Shown here: one piece after another, positions 7,914 to 16,604 of the stretch
How the letters are laid out: each line of letters opens with the position of its first letter
Numbering within the stretch: the stretch's first letter is position 1
NCBI RefSeq assembly: GCF_001189365.1
Contig: NZ_LFJJ01000032.1
Location: 1 to 36,283 of the forward strand
Source of the DNA: Candidatus Burkholderia verschuerenii
Lineage (GTDB): Bacteria; Pseudomonadota; Gammaproteobacteria; Burkholderiales; Burkholderiaceae
Direction of reading: 5' to 3'
Length of the DNA stretch: 36,283 bases
Program-made: the position numbers and the translations under genes
The notes under the pieces: generated by a model
What the model was told of the DNA's origin: nothing
Databases searched by the model: none
The model's input: only the letters and a program-made list of their open reading frames with translations

Positions 7914-8825
7914 ATGAAACCCAGCGATTTCGAAGTGCACGACGCGCGTTTCCGGCTGCTGCTGCTGCAGCCCAACGCGTTCCTCACGAAGCTGACGGAT
8001 CAATGCCTGTGGGCCGAAGGTCCAGTGTATTTTCCGGCGAGCGATCTGCTTATCTGGAGCGACATTCCCAATAACCGCATGCTGCGTTGGGCGCCGGGCA
8101 TGGGCGTGGGCGTGTATCGCGCGCCGTCGAACTACAGCAACGGCAATACGCGCGATGCCGAAGGCCGACTCGTCTCCTGCGAACACGGCGCGTGCCGCGT
8201 GACGCGCACCGAGCACGACGGCAGCATCACGGTGATCGCCTCGCACTTCGAAGGCAAGCGCCTCAATTCGCCGAACGACGTGATCGTCGATTCGCACAGC
8301 GCGATCTGGTTCACCGATCCGGACTACGGCATCATCAGCGATTACGAAGGATATCGTTCGGATAGCGAAATAGGTCGATGCAATGTGTATCGCGTGGCGG
8401 CGGGCAGCACGCAGGTGCAGATCGTCTGCGACGACTTCGTGAAGCCCAACGGCCTCGCGTTCTCGCCAGACGAATCGAAGCTGTATATCGCGGATTCGGG
8501 CGCATCGCATAGCGAGAGCGATCCGCGCCACATCCGCGTGTTCGATGTCGCAAGCGACGGCGCGTTACGCAACGGCCGCGTGTTCATCGCGATGCAAACC
8601 GGCGTGCCCGACGGCATGCGTCTCGATGAACACGGCAACGTCTGGACCAGCGCCGACGACGGCGTGCATTGCTCCGCGCCGGACGGTACGCTGCTCGGCA
8701 AGATCCTGATTCCCGAAGTCGTCGCGAACCTGACGTTCGGCGGCATCAACCGCAATCACATGTTTATCGCGGCGACGTCATCGATTTATTTCCTGTATGT
8801 AGGCGTGAGAGGCGCGGGGCGCTAA
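7914..8825 (+). CDS. SMP-30/gluconolactonase family hydrolase
   Basis: A 303-residue beta-propeller hydrolase. The diagnostic pieces are LWAEGPVYFPASDLLIWSDI (the metal-binding Glu in AEGP), NGNTRDAEGRLVSCEHGACR, GKRLNSPNDVIVDSHSAIWF with the metal-binding Asn/Asp, FTDPDYGI, and KPNGLAFSPDESKLYIADSG with the catalytic Asp region. The family opens sugar lactones with a divalent cation. Its place inside the ABC operon, 20 bp after permease 2 and 13 bp before the second binding protein, suggests the imported compound is a lactone or is oxidised to one. No sugar dehydrogenase is encoded nearby to make such a lactone. No export signal is seen. The ribosome-binding site is weak, so it may depend on coupling. 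Confidence 0.9.
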   Translation: MKPSDFEVHDARFRLLLLQPNAFLTKLTDQCLWAEGPVYFPASDLLIWSDIPNNRMLRWAPGMGVGVYRAPSNYSNGNTRDAEGRLVSCEHGACRVTRTEHDGSITVIASHFEGKRLNSPNDVIVDSHSAIWFTDPDYGIISDYEGYRSDSEIGRCNVYRVAAGSTQVQIVCDDFVKPNGLAFSPDESKLYIADSGASHSESDPRHIRVFDVASDGALRNGRVFIAMQTGVPDGMRLDEHGNVWTSADDGVHCSAPDGTLLGKILIPEVVANLTFGGINRNHMFIAATSSIYFLYVGVRGAGR

Positions 8826-8838
8826 AAGAGGAGACAAC

Positions 8839-9852
8839 ATGAAGAAGATCGTATTGGCGATGTTGATGGCCGCGTTGTCGGTGTCCGCGTCGGCGCAAGT
8901 CGCAACCGGCGATACCTCGTCGATGAAGCTCGCGCTGTCGAACAACTATGCGGGCAACAGCTGGTGTCAGCAGATGCTCAAGAGCTGGTCGAACGTGGCT
9001 GATCCGGCGGTCAAGCAGAAGATCGTCGCGGCCGCGCCCACCTTCACGACCGCCGAAAGCCAGGCGACCGAACAGGTACAGCAGATTCAGAACCTCATCC
9101 TGCAAGGCTACAAGGCCATCGCCGTTGATGCCGTGTCGCCGACCGCGCTCAACGGCGTGATCAAGCAGGCGTGCGGCGCGGGCGTGACGGTCGTGTCCTT
9201 CGACGGCATCGCGACCGAGCCGTGCGCGTATCGCATCGCCGTGGATTTTCAGGGCATGGGCCGCATGCAGGTCGATTATCTGGCGAAGCGTTTGAACGGC
9301 AAGGGCAACCTGCTGGAGATTCGCGGCCTCGCGGGCGTGTCCGTCGATGACGAGATTCACGCGGGCATCGTCGATGAACTGAAAAAGTATCCGGGCATGA
9401 AGATCGTTGGCTCCGTGCATGGCGACTGGACGCAGACCGTCGCGCAGAAACAGGTCGCGGGCATTCTGCCGACCTTGCCGAAGATCGATGGCGTGGTGAC
9501 GCAGGGCGGCGACGGTTTCGGCGCGGCGCAGGCGATCAAGGTAGCGGGACGGCCGACGCCGATCATCATCCTGGGCAACCGTCAGGAAGAGCTCGCGTGG
9601 TGGGCGGAGCAGAAGAAGACCGGCTACGAAACCATGTCGGTGACGATTCCGCCGGGCGCGTCGTCGTTCGCGTTCTGGGTCACGCAACAGATTCTCGCGG
9701 GCAAGAAGGTGCCGCACGATATCCGCATGCCGGTGCTCGAAGTGAAGCCGGAAGAACTCGATGCCGTGCTCGCGAAGACGCCGACCGGCGCGCTCGCGAA
9801 CAAGGAGTACACGCGTGAGGAAGTGGTCGCGGTGATCGACGGCAAGAAGTAA
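8839..9852 (+). CDS. Sugar ABC transporter periplasmic substrate-binding protein (copy 2)
   Basis: A 337-residue protein with signal peptide MKKIVLAMLMAALSVSASA and a Periplasmic_Binding_4 fold. It aligns along its whole length with the protein at 3427-4455: the mature N-terminus VATGDTS, NLILQGYKAI and PCAYRI, GDWTQTVAQKQVAGILPTLPK and PPGA-SFAFWV are shared. It keeps the full IKQACGAGVTVVSFDG strand that copy 1 lacks. GAGGAG lies directly upstream of the ATG. It is the last gene of the operon. Two binding proteins for one permease pair suggest either two ligands or a replacement of one copy by the other. Confidence 0.9.
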   Translation: MKKIVLAMLMAALSVSASAQVATGDTSSMKLALSNNYAGNSWCQQMLKSWSNVADPAVKQKIVAAAPTFTTAESQATEQVQQIQNLILQGYKAIAVDAVSPTALNGVIKQACGAGVTVVSFDGIATEPCAYRIAVDFQGMGRMQVDYLAKRLNGKGNLLEIRGLAGVSVDDEIHAGIVDELKKYPGMKIVGSVHGDWTQTVAQKQVAGILPTLPKIDGVVTQGGDGFGAAQAIKVAGRPTPIIILGNRQEELAWWAEQKKTGYETMSVTIPPGASSFAFWVTQQILAGKKVPHDIRMPVLEVKPEELDAVLAKTPTGALANKEYTREEVVAVIDGKK

Positions 9853-9869
9853 AACGCGAGCATGCGGCG

Positions 9870-10827
9870 TCAGTTCCCGAGCCTTTGCGCGAAGGAATAG
9901 CGCCGCATGCAGCGCTCCATTGCATCGAGGAACGCCTGTTCCGCCGCGTTCATCCGCCGCGCGCGATGCCACAGCAGAAACACTTCCACATCGATCAGGC
10001 CATCGTCGGGCGGCAGACGCCAGAGTCGCTGCCGGGCGCGATCGTCGCGCACGATATGCTCCGGCAGGCAACCGATGCCATAGTCCGCGAAGATCAGTCG
10101 CCGCACTTCGTCGAGACTCGACGACGACGCGACGATGCGCCCCGTAAAGCCCTTTTGATCGCGAAACACCGTCAGCGGCGAAAGACTGTCGCCGATCTGA
10201 TCGCTCGTGAAAGACACGAAGTTCTCCGCGAGCAGATCTTCCATCGTCAGCGACGTGCGCCCGAATAGCCGATGATGCCGCCCACAATACATCGCGTAGC
10301 GCTGGCGCAGGAAGCTACGCATCTCGAGTTTGTCGTTCGGCACGCGACATAGGCCGAACCCCGCCGTCGCGGTTTTTTTGCAGCAACTGCGAGATGATCT
10401 CCGACGAACGCATCACCTCGATCTGCAAGTCGATACGCGGATACGAGCGATGAAATTCCGCGAGAAACTCGTCGTACACGGGCGATTCTATGCGGCTCAC
10501 CATCAGCAGACGAATCGAGCCGGTGATATCGCCGGCGGCATCGTCGAGTTCGGTTTCGAGCCGCGAGATATGCCCGTAGATTTCGCTGGCGATACGGAAC
10601 ACTTCCTCGCCCGCCTGCGTCGGCGCGAAGGTCGGACCGCGCCGTTCGATCAGTTTGCGCTCCAGCGATTCTTCCAGCCGTCGCAACGCCTGACTGACGG
10701 CCGGCTGCGTCACATATAGACGCGCTGCCGCGCGGCTCAGACTGCGCTCCTGCATGATGACCAGAAACGTGCGCAGCAGATTCCAGTCGAGCCGGTCGTT
10801 CAGAAACTGGGCGATGTCGGTACGCAT
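9870..10827 (-). pseudogene. LysR-family regulator, split by a shift in an A7 tract
   Basis: The N-terminal part (start 10827) has the LysR helix-turn-helix: LLRTFLVIMQERSLSRAAAR, TQPAVSQALRRLEE and a wing. It then enters the effector domain to EIISQLLQK. In the original frame it ends soon after in unrelated sequence. The C-terminal effector half (SFLRQRYAMYCGRHHRLF, DYGIGCLPEHIV) continues in another frame to 9870. The frames meet exactly at seven T on the + strand (10373-10379), which reads as A7 in the message; six A would give one 318-residue protein. It is divergent from the MHS/deacetylase operon and is its likely regulator. It may be a sequencing artefact, a true lesion, or slippage-dependent. 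Confidence 0.75.
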
Positions 10828-10844
10828 GGTCTTCGTCTCGAAGT

Positions 10845-10890
10845 ATTAGCCAGATTTATACGCCGAATAATAATCCGAAATTTGACTAAT
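10845..10890. promoter_or_regulatory. Imperfect inverted repeat in the LysR/MHS divergent promoter
   Basis: ATTAGCCAGATTT (10845-10857) and AAATTTGACTAAT (10878-10890) are inverted copies with two mismatches over 13 bases, 20 bases apart. The right arm overlaps the -35 element of the transporter promoter. This layout suits a LysR-type activator. Confidence 0.45.
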
Positions 10891-10910
10891 GCTTTATGGC
10901 GCTCGATAAA
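10882..10910 (+). promoter_or_regulatory. Candidate promoter for the MHS transporter operon
   Basis: TTGACT (10882-10887) and GATAAA (10905-10910) are separated by 17 bases. The -35 matches well and the -10 moderately. A start near 10917 would leave about 44 bases before the TTG start codon at 10961. Confidence 0.4.
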
Positions 10911-10960
10911 TGACGCTGGTGTGAAGGGTGCAGTTCGTGCGGTTAACTGAGGAGAGTGCC

Positions 10961-12272
10961 TTGAGTCAGCTTCAATCTGCGGGCCGTCAACCGGGTCGCG
11001 CCGCCGTGGCCACGTTTATCGGCACGATGATCGAGTGGTACGACTTCTACATTTACGCGACCGCCGCGGCGCTGGTCTTCGGCGAACTGTATTTCCCGTC
11101 GAGCGATCCGTTCGTCAGCACGATGGCGTCGTTCGCGACCTTCGCGGTGGGCTTCTTCGCGCGACCGCTGGGCGGCATCATCTTCGGACATCTGGGCGAT
11201 CGCATCGGCCGCAAGAAGGCGCTGATGACCACCCTGATGATGATGGGTGTCGCGACAGTCTGCGTCGGCCTCTTGCCCGATTACGCGAAGGTCGGCGTGC
11301 TCGCGCCGGTGCTGCTCGTGCTGCTGCGCGTGGTGCAGGGTATCGCGGTGGGCGGCGAATGGGGCGGCGCGGTGCTGATGGCGGGCGAACACGCGTCGCA
11401 CGGACGGCAAACCTTCTTCGCGTCGTTCGCGCAACTCGGCAGTCCTGCCGGACTCATTCTGTCGCTGCTCGCCTTTCGCATGGTCACGTCGATGGACAAG
11501 GCCGTGTTTCTGTCGTGGGGCTGGCGGGCTGCCGTTTCTCGCGAGCGCGGTGCTGCTGATCGTCGGCATCATGATCCGGCTGGGCGTGAACGAATCGCCC
11601 GAATTTCAGCGCGTGAAAGATGCCAAGCGCACCGCGAAAGTGCCGGTCGCCGAAGTGTTTCACACCGCGTGGGGACTCGTGCTGCTGTGCATCGGCGCGA
11701 ATACCATCGGCATTGCGGGCGTGTACTTCACCAACACCTTCATGATCGCGTACACGACGCAATACGTCGGCATCACGCGATCGCTGATTCTCGATTGCCT
11801 GTTCGCGGTCGCCATCATCCAGTTCATCACGCAGCCGATCGCGGCGTGGATCGCGGAACGCATCGGCGGCGCGCGCTTTCTCAAGATCGTCGCGCTGCTC
11901 GCGATGTTTTCGCCGTATCCGATGTTCATGCTCGTGCAGCATGGCACGGCGACATCGATCGTGATCGGCATTGCGCTGGCGGTCGTGTGCATGTCGGGCT
12001 TCTACTCGGTGATCGCGGGCTTTGTCAGCGCGGTGTTTCCCACGCATGTGCGCTACTCCGCGATTTCGCTTGGCTATCAGGTGTGCGGCGCGATCGCGGG
12101 CGGACTGACGCCGCTGATCGGAACGTGGCTCGCGCATCGATTCGTCGGGCAATGGTGGCCGCTGGCGGTGTTTTATACGGCGCTCGCGGGATTGTCGCTG
12201 CTGTGCATCGTCGCACTCGATGCGCGTCGCGCAACGCATGCGCAAGCCGCGAGCGTGCAGGGCGCACGTTAA
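10961..12272 (+). pseudogene. MHS-family MFS metabolite:H+ symporter, split by one frameshift
   Basis: The N-terminal half reads ATFIGTMIEWYDFYIYATAA, then GHLGDRIGRKKAL with the MFS motif between helices 2 and 3, and VVQGIAVGGEWGGAVLMAGE, all typical of the metabolite:H+ symporter (ShiA/YhjE/ProP) group. After LSWGWR the frame breaks at GGG (11526-11528). Removing one G gives LPFLASAVLLIVGIMIRLGV and continues through the remaining helices to 12272, for a 436-residue protein. I place the start at TTG 10961, because GAGGAG (10949-10954) is six bases upstream and homology begins soon after. It is followed by the amidohydrolase gene 19 bp later. The substrate is unknown; an acetylated amine would fit the neighbour. 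Confidence 0.8.
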
Positions 12273-12291
12273 AAAATAGCGAGGAATCCAG

Positions 12292-13317
12292 ATGAAAACG
12301 TTCTTTCACCCCGAGCAGTTGCTGCATCATCCGCGTGCGTATTTTTCGCGTGGACAGATGCGCGAGCCGCAGGAAGTGCCCGAGCGCGCAGCGCGTCTGG
12401 TCGAGGCGGCGCGCACGCTCGACTTCGACGTGATCGCGCCCGCCGATCACGGCATGGCGCCGATCGGCGCGGTGCACGACATGAACTACCTGCGCTTTCT
12501 CGAAGAGGCGCATCGAAGCTGGAAGGCGATGCCCGAAGATTGGGGCGACGAAGTGATGTCGAACATCTTCGTGCGCGAGCCGAATCCGCTGCGCGGCATT
12601 CTCGCGCAGGCGGCGCGCTATCTCGCGGATGGAAGCTGCCCGGTCGGTGCGAATACGTGGCGTTCGGCGTACTGGTCGGCGCAGAGCGCGTACGCGGCGG
12701 CATCGGCGATTAACGATGGCGCGCGTTCGGTCTACGCGCTGCGCCGTCCGCCGGGCCATCACGCGCGCGTCGATGCGGCCGGCGGATTCTGCTATCTCAA
12801 CAATGCGGCGATTGCGGCGCAGGCGCTGCGCGGACGTCATCGCAAGGTCGCGATTCTCGATACCGACATGCATCACGGACAGGGCGTGCAGGAGATCTTC
12901 TACGGCCGCGACGACGTGATGTACGTGTCGATCCACGGCGATCCGACCGACTTCTATCCGGTCGTCGCCGGTTACGAGGACGAAGCCGGTTCAGGCGCGG
13001 GCAAGGGCTTCAACGTAAATCTGCCGATGCCGCACGGCGCGCCCGAATCGACCTTCTTCGAGCGTCTCGACGATGCGACGCGCGCGCTGGCGCGTTTCGA
13101 GCCGGATGCGCTGGTGCTGGCGCTGGGCTTCGATATCTACGAAGCGGACCCGCAGGCCAAGGTCGCGGTGACGACGGCGGGCTTTGCGCGGCTGGGCGAA
13201 CGCATCGGCGAATTGGGTTTGCCGACGGTCATCGTGCAGGAGGGTGGATATCACCTCGACAGTCTGGAGGCGAATGCGCGGGCTTTCTTTGGCGGCTTCG
13301 GCGCGATGCATAAGTGA
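12292..13317 (+). CDS. aphA: Acetylpolyamine amidohydrolase / histone deacetylase family protein
   Basis: A 341-residue protein, the exact size class of bacterial acetylpolyamine amidohydrolases. Active-site pieces are present: RRPPGHHA with the His pair 156/157, ILDTDMHHG with zinc ligands Asp192 and His194, GFDIYEADPQ with zinc ligand Asp281, and QEGGY with the transition-state Tyr320. It should release acetate from N-acetylated polyamines or similar amides in the cytoplasm. It follows the MHS transporter by 19 bp and is probably cotranscribed, which suggests uptake and deacetylation of one substrate. The symbol is a family guess; substrate choice within the family varies. Confidence 0.87.
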   Translation: MKTFFHPEQLLHHPRAYFSRGQMREPQEVPERAARLVEAARTLDFDVIAPADHGMAPIGAVHDMNYLRFLEEAHRSWKAMPEDWGDEVMSNIFVREPNPLRGILAQAARYLADGSCPVGANTWRSAYWSAQSAYAAASAINDGARSVYALRRPPGHHARVDAAGGFCYLNNAAIAAQALRGRHRKVAILDTDMHHGQGVQEIFYGRDDVMYVSIHGDPTDFYPVVAGYEDEAGSGAGKGFNVNLPMPHGAPESTFFERLDDATRALARFEPDALVLALGFDIYEADPQAKVAVTTAGFARLGERIGELGLPTVIVQEGGYHLDSLEANARAFFGGFGAMHK

Positions 13318-13341
13318 TAGCCCGCACACCTCATTCAAACC

Positions 13342-13535
13342 TCAACGCCGCCCGCCCAGCGCCTGTTGGATCTTCCGATCGGTCTTGTACTGACCAATGC
13401 ATACACCGACCAGATCGCGGCCGGAATCCAGCCGATCAACGTGATCTGCAGCACGAGACAGATGATTCCCGCGATAGGCCGGCCGATCGTGAAGAACTGC
13501 AGCCACGGAAGAATAATTGCAAGCAGTAGACGCAT
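13342..13535 (-). pseudogene. YqaE/Pmp3-like small membrane protein, C-terminus frameshifted
   Basis: The ATG at 13535 starts two hydrophobic helices: MRLLLAIILPWLQFFTIGRP, then AGIICLVLQITLIGWIPAAI and WSVYAL, the Pmp3/YqaE pattern of stress-related plasma-membrane peptides. As written, the frame goes on with an Arg-rich tail to 13335. If one G is added at the GG near 13394, the tail becomes GQYKTDRKIQQALGGRR and stops at 13342. That matches what I know of this family in Burkholderiaceae, and gives a 64-residue protein. The break affects only the cytoplasmic tail, so even a true mutant could keep its membrane part. Confidence 0.7.
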
Positions 13536-13550
13536 AGCTTCCTTCGAGTG

Positions 13551-15034
13551 TTAGGGATTGCCCGCGACTTGCGTGTCCTGTTGCCAGCCGAGCCCGAGAC
13601 TCTTCTGCAACGACACGAAGTCCTTCAGCAATTCGGCCTGCGCCGCGACCACATCCTGCTGCGCGGCGAATTGCGTGCGTTGCGCATCGAGCAGATCGAT
13701 GAGCGACGACACGCCGGCCGTATAACGCTGACGCGTAAGCATAGCCGACCGGTCCGCCGATGCGCTCACCTGCTGCAATTGCACCACATGCTCGCGCTGA
13801 TAGCCGTATCGCGAGAGCGCGGAATTCGCATCCTTCAACGCGCCGAGCACGGTCTTTTCATAGCGCGCTTCGGCTTCGTCGCGCGATGCCTTCGCGGCAT
13901 CCACGCTCGCTGCCGTGCGGCCGAAATCGAACACGTTCCATTGCAGATACGGCACACCGACCCACGAGAAATTCTGCTTGCGCAGCAGATGCCCCGGATC
14001 GGCCGCCGAAAAGCCGATATCGCCGAGCAGCGACACCTTCGGAAAATAATCGGCAATATGCTGCCCGATCTGCGCATTGCTCGATGCAATCCGCCGTTCC
14101 GCCGCGCGGATGTCGGGGCGCTGCTGCAAGATTGTCGACGGATTGCCGATGGTCAGCGATGCGGGCAACGTGGGCAACGGCGCGCGCGCGTTCAGTTGCG
14201 CATCGAGCGCGCCGGGCGCGCGGCCGGTCAGCACCGCGAGCTGATCGAGCGAATCGGCGATCTGCGCCTGCAAGGGCACGAGGCTCGCGCGCGCGTGGTA
14301 TCGACCTGCGTGGTGAGGCGCTCGACATCCACGTCCGCCGCCGTGCCGCGTGCGCGGCGCTGTTGCGTGAGCGTGAGCATCTGCTGCTGATACTCGGCGG
14401 TTTGCGTCGCGAGCGCGAGGCGTTGCTGCTGATCGCGCAGATCCATATAGGTCGATGCCACCTCGGCCGCGAGCGAGACCTGTGTATCGGCGAGATCGGC
14501 GTGCACGGCGTCCCTTCGTCCGATGCCGCTTCGATCGCGCGGCGCGTGCCGCCGAACAGATCGATCTCCCATGATGCATCGAAACCGGCGGTGTAGAAAT
14601 CGACCGGGCCGCGTCCGGTCGAACCGCCGCCCTGATCTTGCGAGAATAGCGACGTATCCGGCGAGCGCATGCGCAACGCCGCCGCCGATGCCGACGCCTT
14701 CGGCAGTTCGTTCGCCTGCTGTCCGCGCAATTGCGAACGCGCCTGACGCAAGCGCGCCTGCGCGATCTTCAGATCGGGATTGTTGGTCAGCGTCGCGTCG
14801 ATCAGCGCGTCGAGTTGCGGATCGTTCAGCGCCCGCCACCATGCGGCCGGCGTATGCGCGCTGAACGCGACGCCTTGCGCGGGCGTGTCCCACGAACGAG
14901 CCGCTTTTCACGGCATCGGATGCGACGTCGGGCGCGCCTTTATAGTTCGGGCCGACCGTGCAGGCGGCGAGGGCGAGTGTCGCAAACGTCTTCAGCGTGC
15001 GATTCAGGATAGAAGACATCGTCGAATGATTCAT
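13551..15034 (-). pseudogene. Outer membrane efflux lipoprotein (NodT/OprM type), split at three sites
   Basis: The start at 15034 (or 15019) gives a lipoprotein signal ending in LALAAC, then TVGPNYKGAPDV, typical of the NodT family. Coding continues in three frames. After SGSFV (about 14885-14896) the frame moves to WDTPAQGVAFSAHTPAAWWR and on to WEIDLFGGTRRAIEAASDEG. Near CCC 14512-14514 it moves to DAVHADLADTQVSLAAEVAS and on to VDTTRARA. At the CG repeat 14286-14295 it moves to SLVPLQAQIADSL and on to the stop at 13551. Repaired, it is about 494 residues, the usual size. It would form the outer channel for the EmrA/EmrB pair, whose genes lie just upstream; only 4 bp separate it from emrB. 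Three breaks in one gene argue for caution about the assembly, or for real decay. Confidence 0.8.
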
Positions 15035-15038
15035 CACT

Positions 15039-16604
15039 TCAATGACCGGCGGAAGGCGCTTCGCCACCGTGGGCGCTCGGCGTCTTGAGCAACAGCGCGA
15101 GCGGCAGACAGGCCAGCAGCGCGATCGCGAGAATATAAAATGTTTCGGAGTACGTCATGACGACGGCTTGCTGGCCGATCTGCATCGACAGTTGAACGAG
15201 CACCTGCATCTTCGCGTGCGCGAGATCGCCGCCTTGCGCGTAGAAGTTCGCCGCGCTCGCGGCCATGCGATCCTGACCGAGCACCGAATTCGCCGTCAGG
15301 GATTCGCGGATCGCCGCCGTGTGAAAGTCGTTGCGCCGGTCGATCACCGTGCCGATGATCGCGAGACCCACCGAGCCGCCGAGATTGCGCGCCATGTTGT
15401 AGAGACCGGCGGCATCGCCGGATTCCTCGCGCGAAACCGCCGCCATCGACGCCTGATTCAGCGGCATCATCGCGAGCATCTGGCCGAAGCCGCGCAGAAT
15501 CTGCGAGCCGTAGAAGTCATGACCGACGCTTTGTGCCGTCAGCGAAATATCGAGCAGACAACTCGTGGCGAAGAACAGCAGCCCGGCGATCACCAGCACA
15601 CGAAAATCGACTTTGCCGAGCAGACGCGGCAAGATCGGCATGACGAGAAACGCCGGCACGCCCGACACCAGCATGATTGCGCCCGACTGCAACGCGTTAT
15701 AGCCCGCGACGGTCGCGAGAAACTGCGGCAGCAGAAAGGACACGCAATACAAACCCGCGCCCACCGCGAACACGATCAGAATCACGCTCGCGTAACGCGG
15801 ATTGCGCAGCAGCGACAGACGCACGATCGGCTTCTTCGCGACGAATTGCGATATCGCGATCAGCACCATGCCGAAGGTCGCGAGACACGTCAGCATGATG
15901 ATCTCGTTCGACTCGAACCATTGATTGCGCTGGCCTTCTTCAAGCACGACGGTGAGCGAACTCAGGCCGATAGCCAAGCCCGCGATGCCGATCCAGTCCG
16001 CGGTCAGAAACGCTTCCCAATGCGATTTTTCAGCGGGCAAACCGGTGATCAGCAATGCGACCAGCGCGACGCCGACGGGCAAGTTCAGATAGAAGCACCA
16101 CGACCACGAAATATTCTCCGCGAGCCAGCCGCCGATCACGGGACCGAGAAGCGGCCCGAGCAGCACGATCAGCCCGAAGATGGTCATGCCGACCGGCATC
16201 TGCTCGCGCGGCAATCGCGTGCGGATGATGGTCTGCGCGGTGGGAATCATCGCGCCGCCGGTAAAGCTCTGGCCGATGCGGCTCGCGACCATCATCGGCA
16301 ACGAGGTGGAGAGGCCGCACATCACCGAGAACGCGGTGAACAGCACGGCATTGCCGAGCAGGAAATTGCGCAGACCGAACACGCGCGTGAGCCACGCGGC
16401 GAGCGGGATCATCACGATTTCCGACATCAGATAGCCGGTGGAAATCCAGGTGCCTTCGGTGCCAGTCGCGCCAATTTCGCCCTGAATCTGCGGCAGCGCC
16501 GAGTTCGTGATGGAGATGTCGAGCGTGGCCATCAGCGCGCCGAGCGCGCCTGCGGTGACGGCGATCCAGTCGGTCGCGCTCGCGCGTTGATGCGGCTCAG
16601 CCAT
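15039..16604 (-). CDS. emrB: DHA2-family MFS drug exporter (EmrB type)
   Basis: A 521-residue protein with 14 predicted membrane segments. Helix 1 carries GALMATLDISITNSALPQIQ, the DHA2 motif D1 (LDxTxxNxAxP type). TEGTWISTGYLMSEIVMIPL follows. Motif C on helix 5 is represented by GPLLGPVIGGWLAENISWSW. It should export a hydrophobic toxic compound by proton antiport, together with EmrA and the outer membrane factor. The ATG at 16604 lies inside the 3' end of emrA (8-bp overlap), so translation is probably coupled. A longer upstream frame to 16661 is an extension inside emrA without support. Confidence 0.9.
   Translation of the reverse strand: MAEPHQRASATDWIAVTAGALGALMATLDISITNSALPQIQGEIGATGTEGTWISTGYLMSEIVMIPLAAWLTRVFGLRNFLLGNAVLFTAFSVMCGLSTSLPMMVASRIGQSFTGGAMIPTAQTIIRTRLPREQMPVGMTIFGLIVLLGPLLGPVIGGWLAENISWSWCFYLNLPVGVALVALLITGLPAEKSHWEAFLTADWIGIAGLAIGLSSLTVVLEEGQRNQWFESNEIIMLTCLATFGMVLIAISQFVAKKPIVRLSLLRNPRYASVILIVFAVGAGLYCVSFLLPQFLATVAGYNALQSGAIMLVSGVPAFLVMPILPRLLGKVDFRVLVIAGLLFFATSCLLDISLTAQSVGHDFYGSQILRGFGQMLAMMPLNQASMAAVSREESGDAAGLYNMARNLGGSVGLAIIGTVIDRRNDFHTAAIRESLTANSVLGQDRMAASAANFYAQGGDLAHAKMQVLVQLSMQIGQQAVVMTYSETFYILAIALLACLPLALLLKTPSAHGGEAPSAGH

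Noticed and set aside
8764..10287. A 507-residue open frame on the - strand
   Set aside because: It lies opposite the second binding protein and runs into the LysR fragment. The sequence has no family features and is an artefact of GC-rich codon use.
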